Origin: an uncultured Lachnospiraceae bacterium
GTDB taxonomy: Bacteria; Bacillota; Clostridia; Lachnospirales; Lachnospiraceae
Length of the DNA stretch: 51,534 nt
Assembly (NCBI GenBank): GCA_947575805.1
Contig: CANPOY010000020.1
Span: 1-51,534 of the forward strand
Reading direction: 5' to 3'
The notes beneath the pieces were generated by a model. It saw only the letters and a program-made list of their open reading frames with translations, made no database searches and had not been told where the DNA came from. This document shows positions 23,780-32,530 of this stretch, piece after piece. Positions within the stretch are counted from its first letter, which is position 1. Every line of letters begins with the position of its first letter. The position numbers and the translations under genes are program-made.

Positions 23780-23815
23780 CCTTTCCGTGAACAAATCTTC
23801 TGTTTACAGATACCG

Positions 23816-24277
23816 TTACCCTTCGATGGCAATATATCTGTTTTGCTGAATCCTGCGTGCATCCTCCCTGGGAACTCCCAGCGTCAGGACACCGTTCTCG
23901 TATTTCGCCTTAATGTCCTCCTGCTGTACGACCTCGCCTACATAGAAGCTCCTCTGCATGCTTCCGGCATAGCGTTCTCTGCGGATATACCTGCCATCCT
24001 CATCCTTTTCGTCCTTGTCCAGCTCCTTGGCTGCGGTTATGGTCAGATAACCCTTATCCAGCTCCACGGAAATCTCGCTCTTGTCAAAGCCGGGCAGCTC
24101 CACCGCCACCTGATAACCGCTCTCGGTCTCCTTTACATCAGTCTTCATCATATTCTTTGCGTGCTTCCCGTACAGCCTTCTGTCCGCATCCGAAAACCTT
24201 GAAAGAGCCCCTTCAATCCACTGATCAAACAGATCCTCTGCAAAAACAGCAGGTACGCCGAAATTACGTGTCAACAT
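23816..24277 (-). CDS. Small heat-shock protein (Hsp20/alpha-crystallin family)
   Basis: 153 residues. The alpha-crystallin domain runs from about residue 45 to 140, with VAVELPGFDKSEISVELDKG at its start and GVLTLGVP (the conserved G-x-L motif region) near its end. The N-terminal arm contains FAEDLFDQWIEGAL. The C-terminus ends NRYIAIEG, with an I-x-I anchor motif (IAI). It is an ATP-independent holdase that prevents aggregation of unfolded proteins. A CIRCE element and promoter lie 54-96 bases upstream, so HrcA control is expected. Confidence 0.94.
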   Translation of the reverse strand: MLTRNFGVPAVFAEDLFDQWIEGALSRFSDADRRLYGKHAKNMMKTDVKETESGYQVAVELPGFDKSEISVELDKGYLTITAAKELDKDEKDEDGRYIRRERYAGSMQRSFYVGEVVQQEDIKAKYENGVLTLGVPREDARRIQQNRYIAIEG

Positions 24278-24330
24278 AAGTCATCTCTCCTTTTCTTCTC
24301 AAAAACTTTTGTTTCCCTTGTTCTAGATAT

Positions 24331-24359
24331 AATATAACACGCATTATCAGCACTGTCAA
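24331..24359 (-). promoter_or_regulatory. SigA-type promoter of hsp20
   Basis: On the minus strand a perfect TTGACA (24354-24359) and TATATT (24331-24336) with a 17-base spacer. The -35 box lies inside the CIRCE element. Confidence 0.8.
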
Positions 24360-24373
24360 CAAATGAGTGCTAA
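24347..24373. promoter_or_regulatory. CIRCE element (HrcA operator)
   Basis: On the minus strand TTAGCACTC, nine bases, then CAGTGCTGA. The consensus is TTAGCACTC-N9-GAGTGCTAA. One arm is perfect and the other matches 7 of 9. It overlaps the -35 box of the hsp20 promoter. Confidence 0.85.
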
Positions 24374-24414
24374 TCAATTTGTAAACTATTTCTAAATTTC
24401 CAATTAACTTATAT

Positions 24415-24444
24415 TTGACTTGCAAAAAATTGAAAATCTATTAT
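24415..24444 (+). promoter_or_regulatory. Candidate promoter of the CZB chemoreceptor
   Basis: TTGACT (24415-24420) and TATTAT (24439-24444) with an 18-base spacer in an AT-rich stretch 80 bases before the start codon. Confidence 0.45.
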
Positions 24445-24526
24445 TATTATGTTATAGGAGATGTTTTTCCCATCGCAAACCTACATACAAAACGCGAAAC
24501 AGCTATGATGAAAGGATGGCACGTAA

Positions 24527-25891
24527 ATGAAGATCAAAAAAAGATCGGAACTTATCAGATCGGTTTCGGAGTTAAAAGAGGCGAATTATACGGATTCTCC
24601 GGAACTGCAGAAAATGTATCAAAGGCTGCGGAGCGGCCGGAAGCAGCTGGCAGAGGTGTTTGACAAAAACATCCAGGCCGTAATGCAGATCAGCTCTCTT
24701 GATCTCACCATGCAGTACCAGACAGAAAAGATCGTGGATATTTGCCGGAAGATCGAGCTTGCCTCGGACAGAATCTTTGGAGCCTCCGGCCATTCCGGCG
24801 CGGCAGTCCAGGCAAACAACCAGCATACAGAGCTGACAAACACGATCATTGATGTGGCCTCCAAGGCCGACGATGTAAACCGCAAGATCGAAGAAGGTCA
24901 GAACGAACTGACCGCGATCAGGGATCTCTCCAATCAGACGATCGAAATATCCAAAAAGCTGCAGCAGGACATCAATGGCCTGTCTCAGATCATCGACAAC
25001 ATTGGAGCGATTATATCAGGGATTGATACGATCTCCATGCAGACAAATCTCCTGGCCATAAACGCCAGCATAGAGGCTGCCCGGGCAGGCGAGGCAGGAC
25101 GCGGCTTTGCAGTCGTGGCTGGACAGATCAGGGATCTCGCCGGCGAAACACAGAGTTTGACCAGCAATATGAATGAATTTCTGGAAGGCATCCGCAGTGC
25201 CTCCCGAACCAGCATACATAGCACCGCTGAGACAATGCAGGCTCTGGAAAGCGTGACGGAAAGAATTGGCAACGTATGGAATCTGAACAGCCAAAACCAG
25301 GCCCAAGTTTCGGAGGTCAGCGAATCCATCAGTTCCATCGCGGCAATCAGTGAAGAGCTCAGCAGCTCCATGACGGAAATGGAAAACCAGCTGCGGGACA
25401 GCACTGACTTTATGAAACAGGTAAGTATTGATCTGGGAGAGGCCGTTAAGCCGGTATCCGGAATAGAGCAAAAGCTGGACGATGCTGCGAAGCAGATTGG
25501 CAGTATGACAAAGGATCCCTTCTATCATCTGGAAAATGCGGAATTTGCACAATACGTAAAAAGTGCTATTTCCGCGCACCGCACGTGGCTTTCCAACCTG
25601 CAGAAAATGGTCAGCGCCCGCGAGGTTTTTCCGCTGCAGCTTGATTCTCAGAAATGCGGATTCGGCCATTTCTATTATGCCCTCACTCCGCAGATTCCCG
25701 GAGTTCTTCCTATTTGGGAAGCTCTGGGAGAAAAGCACAGAAAGTTCCATCAATTTGGAGCAGACGTGATTCAGGCTATAAACAGTGGCAGCTATGCCCA
25801 TGCGGAACAGATCTACCGGGAGGCGGAAAATTATTCCCGGGTACTGCTGGATGACCTTCAGCAGATCTATAATTACGCCATGAGTTCATAA
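24527..25891 (+). CDS. Soluble chemoreceptor with C-terminal CZB zinc-binding domain
   Basis: 454 residues and no membrane segment. A coiled N-terminal region (1-90) leads into a methyl-accepting signalling domain whose tip carries [20 protein letters not shown] near residues 175-195. The last 120 residues form a CZB (chemoreceptor zinc-binding) domain: His in AHRTWL, Cys in [12 protein letters not shown], His in [10 protein letters not shown] and His in AHAEQIY. CZB receptors sense zinc, and through the reactive Cys also oxidants such as hypochlorous acid. ATG 24527 has AAAGGATGG upstream. It is monocistronic. It would signal through CheA/CheW encoded elsewhere. Confidence 0.9.
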   Translation: MKIKKRSELIRSVSELKEANYTDSPELQKMYQRLRSGRKQLAEVFDKNIQAVMQISSLDLTMQYQTEKIVDICRKIELASDRIFGASGHSGAAVQANNQHTELTNTIIDVASKADDVNRKIEEGQNELTAIRDLSNQTIEISKKLQQDINGLSQIIDNIGAIISGIDTISMQTNLLAINASIEAARAGEAGRGFAVVAGQIRDLAGETQSLTSNMNEFLEGIRSASRTSIHSTAETMQALESVTERIGNVWNLNSQNQAQVSEVSESISSIAAISEELSSSMTEMENQLRDSTDFMKQVSIDLGEAVKPVSGIEQKLDDAAKQIGSMTKDPFYHLENAEFAQYVKSAISAHRTWLSNLQKMVSAREVFPLQLDSQKCGFGHFYYALTPQIPGVLPIWEALGEKHRKFHQFGADVIQAINSGSYAHAEQIYREAENYSRVLLDDLQQIYNYAMSS

Positions 25892-25989
25892 GATCATGGA
25901 ACATAGGGCTATACGGCCTGCAGTGATACAGTGACTGCTGCAAAGCCTTAACAGGATTGGATTTTTCGGAAATGAACAGCATTTTTATC

Positions 25990-26020
25990 GCCACACAATT
26001 GCTTTCGGTAATTGTGTGGC
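25990..26020 (+). terminator. Hairpin downstream of the CZB receptor gene
   Basis: An 11-base perfect stem GCCACACAATT/AATTGTGTGGC with a 9-base loop. It lies in the 290-base stretch between the CZB receptor and the DegV gene, which otherwise shows only the DegV promoter. The following ATATTTATG is a poor T-run, so termination is plausible but not certain. Confidence 0.5.
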
Positions 26021-26118
26021 ATATTTATGTGAAAAAACTATGGGGCAAAGCCTTATGAAAGAAAAGAAAACACCGCAGCCCTTTCCTGCACATTTCGGAA
26101 AAGAAGCAGCCGCTTAGG

Positions 26119-26147
26119 TTGACAAGCCGGCAATCCGCCGCTATAAT
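26119..26147 (+). promoter_or_regulatory. Consensus SigA promoter of the DegV gene
   Basis: Perfect TTGACA (26119-26124) and perfect TATAAT (26142-26147) with a 17-base spacer, 35 bases before the start codon. This is the only full-consensus promoter I found in the window and predicts strong constitutive expression. Confidence 0.85.
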
Positions 26148-26181
26148 CACTATCATCATACATACAAAAGGGAGAATAACC

Positions 26182-27030
26182 ATGGGAATACATATTATCA
26201 CAGATTCGGCTTCTGACATTGCGGGTTGCGAAAGAGATAATTTAACGGTTCTGCCTATGACCATTACCTTTGGAGAGGCGGAATACCAGGACGGTGTTAC
26301 GCTGGATCATAAGCAATTCTATGAAATGCTGATCGAAAGCGATGCCCTGCCTGTCACAAGCCAGATACCCCCTTTTCATTTTGAAGAGGCCATGAAAGAG
26401 ATCGTTGCAAAAGGAGATGACGCCATTGTCATCACCCTGTCCGGCAAGCTGTCCGGCACCTGGCAGAGTGCCGTGACAGCCTCCAGGGATTTCCCCGGTT
26501 CGGTTTATGTGGTGGACAGTGAAAATGTCACCGTAGGCGAACATATCCTGGTGGAGTATGCCTTCCGCCTGATTGATCAGGGCATGACCGCCGCCGAAAT
26601 CGCTGACGAACTGAACCGGTTAAAAAAGCGGATCCGCCTGGTGGCGCTTCTTGACACACTGGAATACCTGAAGAAGGGGGGGCGTATTTCCGGCGCCGTT
26701 GCATTGGCCGGAAACCTCCTGTCCATCAAACCCGTTATCGCCATACAAAACGGCGAGGTAGCCATTCTGGGAAAGGCCAGAGGTTCAAAGCAGGCTAACA
26801 ACCTGATTGTAGAACAGATTTCCGCCGCAGGCGGCATTGATTTTTCCATGCCCTATTTCCTTGGATATACCGGCCTGAGCCAGGACCTTATCCGAAAATA
26901 TATAGCCGACAATGCCGCGCTCTGGGAAAAGGAAACCGACAGTCTGCCCGTGAACAGCGTGGGCGCCACCATCGGAACCCATGTGGGGCCGGGGGCTATC
27001 GCGGTAGCCTTTGTTGCAAAGCAGGATTGA
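26182..27030 (+). CDS. DegV family protein (fatty-acid binding, FakB-like)
   Basis: 282 residues. The N-terminus IHIITDSASDI, the SQIPPFHFEEA segment, the SGKLSGTWQSA lipid-carboxylate loop and the LEYLKKGGRISGA motif are all typical DegV features. FakB members hold a fatty acid and present it to the kinase FakA for phosphorylation and entry into phospholipid synthesis. No fakA is in the window. Start ATG 26182 has AAGGGAG upstream; the longer frame upstream covers the promoter. The gene ends 10 bases before the convergent lipoprotein gene, with no clear terminator. Confidence 0.92.
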   Translation: MGIHIITDSASDIAGCERDNLTVLPMTITFGEAEYQDGVTLDHKQFYEMLIESDALPVTSQIPPFHFEEAMKEIVAKGDDAIVITLSGKLSGTWQSAVTASRDFPGSVYVVDSENVTVGEHILVEYAFRLIDQGMTAAEIADELNRLKKRIRLVALLDTLEYLKKGGRISGAVALAGNLLSIKPVIAIQNGEVAILGKARGSKQANNLIVEQISAAGGIDFSMPYFLGYTGLSQDLIRKYIADNAALWEKETDSLPVNSVGATIGTHVGPGAIAVAFVAKQD

Positions 27031-27040
27031 TACGGGAGGC

Positions 27041-28891
27041 TCAGCGCCTCTCCGGTCTCCCGGGCCACTGTCTTCCGTCCTCCGGCATCTGCGGCGGCTT
27101 TTCTCCGCTTACCGGCATCTGCGGCCTGCCGCCGAATTCACCCCTGCCGCCGCCAAATCCGCCGAAACCTTTTCCATAAATCAGCCCATCCAGCGTTATC
27201 TCATATTCTTCATTACCCACATGAATCGTATAGCTTCCGCCCTCTACCATTCCGGGGCAGCTGACCACCACGGAATTGAAACCGCTCTCCGCCGTGCAGG
27301 CTGCCAGCACATTGCCTTCTTCGTCCTGCAGACTGATTTCCGTGCCGGCCTCACATCCGGCAGTGTTGATCAGTGCGGAGCCCTGGGTGGAGGTCTCTCC
27401 GAAGTTCATAGCCATAGCAGAATCGCCCACAGCTACCACTATGCCTCCTGTAATCTGTGCGCTGCTCTCGTAATCAATGGCACCGTTTGCCCCCGATTCC
27501 GGCCCGGATATGTATACCTCACCGCCGGTCACGGTGATGCTTCCGTTCGAGTCTATTCCGTCACCGTCGGCATTGACATACAGGACGCCTCCCGAGATCA
27601 CCAGAGAGTGGGAGTCATCGCTGCCCCCAGCGGCATTGAGGCCGTCGTCTGCGGCATACAGCCTCACGAACCCGCCTGAAATGACCACATCCTTCCCCTC
27701 GATTCCCTCATAGCAGGTAGAAATCTCGATACTTCCTCCCGCTATCTGTGCCGTTTCCTCTGCGTGAAGCCCGTCATCCCCTGTGGCAATGTCAAATTCG
27801 CCACCGTTTATGCTTAGACTCTGATCGGAATGCAGCGCATCATCCTGAGAATCTATCTGAAAGCTACCATTGTTGATCAATACCTGACCGTCTGCCTTCA
27901 GGCCCTTGGCGCTGATTTCATCCCCTTCCTCATCCCTGGCCACAGTCCTGTTGGCACTGCCCTTCCCCGCCGTCAGCCGGAATTCACCGCCGTCGATCTG
28001 CAGATAAGCCCCTGCACTGATGCAGTCCCCGTCGGACACGATGGTAACACTGCCGCCGGTAATACAGACAAAGCCTTTGTCTGTCTGATCCTTGTTCTCG
28101 GAATGAATACCGTCCTTGCCGGAGGTAATATAAATATCCGGCATCCGAAAATCCGCTCCTTCTGAAGAGTCTGGGATTCCCGCTGCTTCCGTACTCCCTG
28201 CGATACGCACACTGTCCTTTCCCGACAGTCCATGCCCCGGTACGGTTACGGTTATGGTTCCCCCCGTCACCTTCAGGTCGTCCTTGGAGACAATGCCATG
28301 TCCGGCAGCCGCCGTAATATTCAGGCTGCCAGATCCGTTGATTACCAGGTCACTTTTGGCGAAAATAACCCCGTCGATATTATTGTCATCCAGCTTCGTA
28401 TAACTGATGCCGCCGGACAAGGTATTTACCGACCCCTCCGCCAGGGTAAGAAACACCTTATCCGCCTGCCTGACATAGATCGCCGCCCCCTCACTGCCGG
28501 AAATCTCCGCATTGTCCAGAACCAGCTGGACCTTGGCGCTTTCCTCCACGTCCACGACAATCATGCCCCCCTTGGAGACGCCGCTTACGATATAGACTCC
28601 TGCCTCCGTAATGGTAAAGCCGCTGTCATCCAGCTCCACCCTGATGCCGTCCTCTTCGTCATATTCCCCGCTCAAATCCCGGTCCGTAAACATATTCTCC
28701 ATATCCGCCGCAGTAATTACATCTGCCTGTGTTCCCGAGATCTGCGCTCCCGCAGCCTGGCTCCGGCTTTCGGTTACCGGAGTATTCTTTACCGCTTCCT
28801 TCTCTTCCCTGCCGCAGCCGGACAACATGCCCACCGCCAGACAGAGGCTAATCCACAAGACACACCCTTTTTCCCATACTTTTCTTCTCAT
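27041..28891 (-). CDS. Secreted carbohydrate-binding beta-helix lipoprotein (Cthe_2159-like)
   Basis: 616 residues. A signal peptide with lipobox LSGC ends near residue 26, so the protein is predicted to be lipid-anchored outside the membrane. The body (about 90-540) repeats short strands of the type GGSITIS.., GDDGLHA.., GIDSNGSITVTGG, the pattern of a right-handed parallel beta helix as in Cthe_2159 (PF14262), which binds cellulose-like and pectic polysaccharides and calcium. The C-terminus is Gly/Pro-rich (FGGFGGGRGEFGGRP). It is the last gene of the operon with VTC and DUF4956, 45 bases after the latter. GGAGG precedes ATG 28891 by 10 bases. Confidence 0.88.
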   Translation of the reverse strand: MRRKVWEKGCVLWISLCLAVGMLSGCGREEKEAVKNTPVTESRSQAAGAQISGTQADVITAADMENMFTDRDLSGEYDEEDGIRVELDDSGFTITEAGVYIVSGVSKGGMIVVDVEESAKVQLVLDNAEISGSEGAAIYVRQADKVFLTLAEGSVNTLSGGISYTKLDDNNIDGVIFAKSDLVINGSGSLNITAAAGHGIVSKDDLKVTGGTITVTVPGHGLSGKDSVRIAGSTEAAGIPDSSEGADFRMPDIYITSGKDGIHSENKDQTDKGFVCITGGSVTIVSDGDCISAGAYLQIDGGEFRLTAGKGSANRTVARDEEGDEISAKGLKADGQVLINNGSFQIDSQDDALHSDQSLSINGGEFDIATGDDGLHAEETAQIAGGSIEISTCYEGIEGKDVVISGGFVRLYAADDGLNAAGGSDDSHSLVISGGVLYVNADGDGIDSNGSITVTGGEVYISGPESGANGAIDYESSAQITGGIVVAVGDSAMAMNFGETSTQGSALINTAGCEAGTEISLQDEEGNVLAACTAESGFNSVVVSCPGMVEGGSYTIHVGNEEYEITLDGLIYGKGFGGFGGGRGEFGGRPQMPVSGEKPPQMPEDGRQWPGRPERR

Positions 28892-28936
28892 AGCACACTA
28901 TCCTCCATGGTTCCGCTTCGCGGAATCTCAAATCCG

Positions 28937-29632
28937 TCATAACTCATACGTCACAGTCTCCCTGCGGGATATGGAAATCTCCAGATTGCCGTTTCTGCAC
29001 CGCAGCTTATCGATCAGATCCTTCTCCGCTTCTCCTCCATTTAGCACCATCTCATAGGTGAGCCGGAACAGGCTTCCCATATTTGTGGTCTTTACCTGCA
29101 CCAGCTCATGGGAAGAAGTGTACTCCCCCAGCACCTCGTCAAAGGCCCCCTGGTAATCCAGATCCTCCGGCACGGTAATACGGAGCACCTTATATTTTTC
29201 GGCGTTTTTCCTGCTGCCGAAATCCAGCCTGCTGTAGAGCATCATCACTCCGCACAGCACCAGTGTAAACAGTACTGCATATCCCAGATACCCCATACCG
29301 GCGATCAGTCCCGCACACATGGCCATGAAAATGGCCCCGATTTCTCTGGCTGTACCGGGAACGGAGCGGAAACGTATCAAGCTGAAAGCTCCTGCCACCG
29401 CTACTCCCGCGCCCACATTGCCGTTTACCATCATGATGACCACACAGACAATGGCAGGCAGCAGCGCCAGGGTCGCCAGAAAGCTTTTGGTATAACGGTT
29501 CCTGTAAGTATAACAAAGACCCAGGACCAGCCCGATCACCAGCGCCCCTCCCAGACAAATCAGAAACTCCGAAACGGATATAAGCTCCGTGTACTGCGTG
29601 TCAAAAATCCCTTTGAAAATAGTATTAAGCAT
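28937..29632 (-). CDS. DUF4956 membrane protein
   Basis: 231 residues. Four hydrophobic spans lie in the first 140 residues (about 22-41, 50-70, 75-95 and 100-135), with the family motif GAFSLIRFRSVPGTARE between them. The C-terminal 90 residues form a soluble cytoplasmic ferredoxin-like tail. DUF4956 (PF16316) proteins very often sit next to VTC polyphosphate polymerases. A role as partner or channel for the polymer is inferred from context only. AAGGAG precedes ATG 29632, and the start overlaps the VTC stop by 8 bases. Confidence 0.85.
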   Translation of the reverse strand: MLNTIFKGIFDTQYTELISVSEFLICLGGALVIGLVLGLCYTYRNRYTKSFLATLALLPAIVCVVIMMVNGNVGAGVAVAGAFSLIRFRSVPGTAREIGAIFMAMCAGLIAGMGYLGYAVLFTLVLCGVMMLYSRLDFGSRKNAEKYKVLRITVPEDLDYQGAFDEVLGEYTSSHELVQVKTTNMGSLFRLTYEMVLNGGEAEKDLIDKLRCRNGNLEISISRRETVTYEL

Positions 29633-30341
29633 AAATCAATTCTCCTTTTTCCCTGTTATAAATTTCCGTATACGCATTGCCATACTTTGAAAAAGATGTC
29701 TTCCTGATCTCCGACTCCGAAAGAACCTTTACCATCCACAACGGAATTCCCCCCGGGGTCTTGATTTCCATCAACGTCTGTCCCGGTTTCAGTATGGAGT
29801 CCCCATAGATTCCCTTCCCCAGGGAAAGATCCGTCTCCCGCCAGAGAATATTTTCGTCAAAAGTCACCCTGAATTCTCCCGGTTCTATGGTTTTGTACGC
29901 TTCTCTCTCATAAGAAAGAAATACCTTTGGTGACAGCGTCCGGTAAAATCCTAGGAAATAATCGATTTCCTCCGTGATCTGGGATCTGTCCGGCGCGCCC
30001 GCATTGCCGGACAGATAGCTCATTGCTGCCTGCTCCGGAATATGTATCCGACGCTTATAGACCACGCCTTGATACTTCTTTTTCAGCTCCACAAATACTT
30101 CATCCTCCGGGCTTGCCGGGCCATAGCTCCTGACCCTCAGCTTTTCCTTATACACCGGCTGCTCCCCGGAACGCCTGGCCAGCCTGTAATTGTCCGTATC
30201 AAAATAAATATTGCGGATGGTGCTTCTACCATAGGCATCCGGTTTCATGTACCGCTTCATAACCTCCAGCACCGCCTCCTTCTGCCCCCGGTTCAGTAAA
30301 TATTTGATTTCATATCTTTGAAATACTGCCTGTGAATTCAT
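29625..30341 (-). CDS. VTC-domain polyphosphate polymerase
   Basis: 238 residues of the VTC triphosphate-tunnel fold (PF09359). Tunnel residues are visible in order: RYEIKYLL, IRNIYFDTD, KEKLRVRSYG (the K-x-R-x-R basic strand), VFVELKKKY, VYKRRI, SYEREAY, RVTFDEN and LMEIKTPG. All basic positions look intact, so it should polymerise ATP gamma-phosphate into polyphosphate. ATG 30341 has GGGAGGAAGG directly before it; the upstream frame reaches into the regulatory region and is not used. It is the first gene of a three-gene operon divergent from a two-component system. Confidence 0.9.
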   Translation of the reverse strand: MNSQAVFQRYEIKYLLNRGQKEAVLEVMKRYMKPDAYGRSTIRNIYFDTDNYRLARRSGEQPVYKEKLRVRSYGPASPEDEVFVELKKKYQGVVYKRRIHIPEQAAMSYLSGNAGAPDRSQITEEIDYFLGFYRTLSPKVFLSYEREAYKTIEPGEFRVTFDENILWRETDLSLGKGIYGDSILKPGQTLMEIKTPGGIPLWMVKVLSESEIRKTSFSKYGNAYTEIYNREKGELIYA

Positions 30342-30447
30342 CCTTCCTCCCGTTCCGCCTAACCGCTCTTTGTGTCCCGGACAAGAAACCTGCACCGCCC
30401 CTCTGGCGGCAACGGATTTCCATCGGCATCTGTCGTTTACAGGTTTC

Positions 30448-30481
30448 ATTCTATCAGACAAACCTAAATCCAGCCTAAATC
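30448..30481 (-). promoter_or_regulatory. Candidate response-regulator-dependent promoter of the VTC operon
   Basis: On the minus strand TAGAAT (30448-30453) is a -10 box with no -35 match. Instead, two direct repeats of GATTTAGG, 11 bases apart (30474-30481 and 30463-30470), end 9 bases before it. This is the geometry of PhoB/OmpR-class activator sites. Confidence 0.6.
30463..30481. repeat. Tandem 8-base direct repeat, period 11 (likely OmpR-type operator)
   Basis: CCTAAATC occurs at 30463-30470 and 30474-30481. One helical turn separates the copies. The site lies between the VTC operon and the two-component genes. Confidence 0.65.
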
Positions 30482-30555
30482 TAATGTGAACAATTTGTGT
30501 TTTAAAGAGATTTTTGATAAAATGTCATCAAAGAGCTATTAGAACGGAGAATACC

Positions 30556-31227
30556 ATGCGCCTGTTAATTGCTGAAGACGACAGAGATATTGCGAAAGCC
30601 CTGACTGCACTTTTTGAACACAACCAATACAGCGTTGATACCGTATACAACGGGAATGACGGCTTCGATTATGCCTTGATCGGGAACTATGACGGTATCA
30701 TACTGGATATTATGATGCCCGGGAGAGACGGCCTTGAAGTGCTGCGAGCCCTGCGGGACGCTGGAATCAGGACCCCTGTTCTGCTGCTTACTGCAAGAGG
30801 AGACGTCGAGGATCGGGTAAACGGGTTGGACGCCGGGGCAGACGATTATTTACCCAAGCCCTTTGCTGCCAGTGAACTGCTGGCAAGAGTCCGCGCCATG
30901 CTGCGCCGCAGGGAAAATTATCAGAATGATATTCTGGAATACGAGGGTTTAAGCCTGAACCTCTCCACCTTTGAGCTGGGCTTTGAGGGTCGGGTCTTGC
31001 GGCTGGTAAGCCGGGAATATCAGATGCTTCATCTGTTGATGGAATCCCCCGGCGCCGTCATCTCAACGGATCAGTTTATGGAACGGATCTGGGGCTGGGA
31101 CTCCGATGTGGAAGTCAGCATCGTCTGGGTCTATATCTCCAATCTCCGTAAAAAAATTGATCAGCTGACAGCGCCGATAAATATTAAGGCGGTTCGTGGT
31201 GCCGGTTACTGCCTGGAAAGAAAATAA
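30556..31227 (+). CDS. OmpR/PhoB-family response regulator
   Basis: 223 residues. The receiver domain (1-115) has acidic pocket EDD at 7-9, phosphoacceptor Asp in GIILDIMMPGRDG near 50, Thr in LLLTARG and Lys in YLPKPF. The winged-helix DNA-binding domain (125-223) ends with the typical IWGWDSDVEVSIVWVYISNL and VRGAGYCLE segments. ATG 30556 is used because GGAGAATACC precedes it; the longer frame has no ribosome site. It is cotranscribed with the sensor kinase 12 bases downstream and probably binds the direct repeats at 30463-30481. Confidence 0.93.
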   Translation: MRLLIAEDDRDIAKALTALFEHNQYSVDTVYNGNDGFDYALIGNYDGIILDIMMPGRDGLEVLRALRDAGIRTPVLLLTARGDVEDRVNGLDAGADDYLPKPFAASELLARVRAMLRRRENYQNDILEYEGLSLNLSTFELGFEGRVLRLVSREYQMLHLLMESPGAVISTDQFMERIWGWDSDVEVSIVWVYISNLRKKIDQLTAPINIKAVRGAGYCLERK

Positions 31228-31239
31228 GGGGAAACTTCC

Positions 31240-32523
31240 ATGATCACAAAATTAAGAAGAAAATTCATTTCCATCACCGCAGCGGCTCTGTTTGCCATGA
31301 TTCTGTTGGTACTGGCCGCCGTCAACGGTACGTTTTTCTTCCAGACCAACCGGCAGCTGGACGGACGCCTGGATTCCATGCTGAGCGAGCTGCTTAAACA
31401 GCATGCGGACGGGCTTCCCCTGTCAAACGGAAACCGGGAGCAGGAAGAACCGCCCCCGAACCTCCGGGACATACCGCAAAACGGACTGCCGCATTTTAAA
31501 AACCGTCTGCGCATCCACGCCGACGGCTGTGTAATTTTTCTGGACAAAGACGGAAATATTCTGGAAATCCGTCAGGACGCGGCCCAAAACTATTCCCGTG
31601 TAGAGCTGTCCTCCGTGGCGGCCGCGCTGCTGAAAAAGAACCGCACCAGGGGATGGCATCAGTATTTCAAATACTATATTACTTCCTGTTCCGACGCAAA
31701 CGGGGAATCGAAAACCGTGATCGGCCTGATCAATGCTTCCTTCGACCTGAACGCGCTCTTTACCATGCTGCTGATCTCGGCGGTGATCGGTCTCGTCAGC
31801 TTCCTGTTGGTGCTTTTTATCATTATACTGGCCTCCGGTCACGCTATACGGCCTATTGCAGACAGCTATACCCGCCAGAAGCAATTTGTCACTGACGCAG
31901 GGCATGAACTGAAAACACCCCTCACCGTTATCTCGGCTGACAGTGAGCTGGCGAGAATGATATATGGGGACAGCGAATGGTTTGACAGCATTGACAGACA
32001 GGTAGAAAGAATGAACAGCCTGGTACGCAGCCTGATCACCCTGGCAAAAATGGACGAAGAAGAAAAGCCTGCGTTCTCCCTTTTTGATCTCAGCGATGCC
32101 GTGTATGACACGGCAAAATCCTTTGAGGGACTGCTGCATTCCCGGGGAAAACTGATCACCCTGGATATTGCGGACAACATACGGTACTGCGGCGATGAGG
32201 CAAAATTGCGGCAAGTAGTGTCCATTCTCATGGACAACGCCGTAAAATACTGTGATGAACAGGGAAAGGTGACTGTAAGGCTTTTCCAGGAGCGGCAGAT
32301 CAGGCTGCAGGTGATCAATGATTTCTCCGATACGGAAGGCTGCGAGCCGGATAAAGTATTTGAACGTTTTTATCGGGCTGACAAAGCGAGAACCCCTGAC
32401 GGAGGGTACGGCCTGGGGCTCTCCATTGCCAAATCCATCGTTGAGCTTCACAGGGGCCAGATCCGGACAAAGACTCTGGATCACGGGCGGATCATGTTTG
32501 AAGTAGTCCTGGCCCCGGCATAA
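31240..32523 (+). CDS. Sensor histidine kinase
   Basis: 427 residues. First membrane span about 10-32, an extracytoplasmic domain of roughly 130 residues rich in charged residues, second span about 170-195. The region after the second span is short, with no full HAMP domain (HAIRPIADSYTRQKQF). The phospho-His is in DAGHELKTPLTV. The ATP-binding domain has MDNAVKYC (N box), RTPDGGYGLGLSI (G boxes). It pairs with the response regulator encoded 12 bases upstream. The stimulus is unknown; envelope or phosphate stress would fit its divergent VTC operon. It ends 7 bases before the convergent purF-like gene. Confidence 0.92.
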   Translation: MITKLRRKFISITAAALFAMILLVLAAVNGTFFFQTNRQLDGRLDSMLSELLKQHADGLPLSNGNREQEEPPPNLRDIPQNGLPHFKNRLRIHADGCVIFLDKDGNILEIRQDAAQNYSRVELSSVAAALLKKNRTRGWHQYFKYYITSCSDANGESKTVIGLINASFDLNALFTMLLISAVIGLVSFLLVLFIIILASGHAIRPIADSYTRQKQFVTDAGHELKTPLTVISADSELARMIYGDSEWFDSIDRQVERMNSLVRSLITLAKMDEEEKPAFSLFDLSDAVYDTAKSFEGLLHSRGKLITLDIADNIRYCGDEAKLRQVVSILMDNAVKYCDEQGKVTVRLFQERQIRLQVINDFSDTEGCEPDKVFERFYRADKARTPDGGYGLGLSIAKSIVELHRGQIRTKTLDHGRIMFEVVLAPA

Positions 32524-32530
32524 GCATTTT

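Noticed and set aside
30342..30461. 40-codon upstream extension of the VTC gene
   Set aside because: It covers the likely promoter region and lacks a ribosome site; VTC homology starts after ATG 30341.
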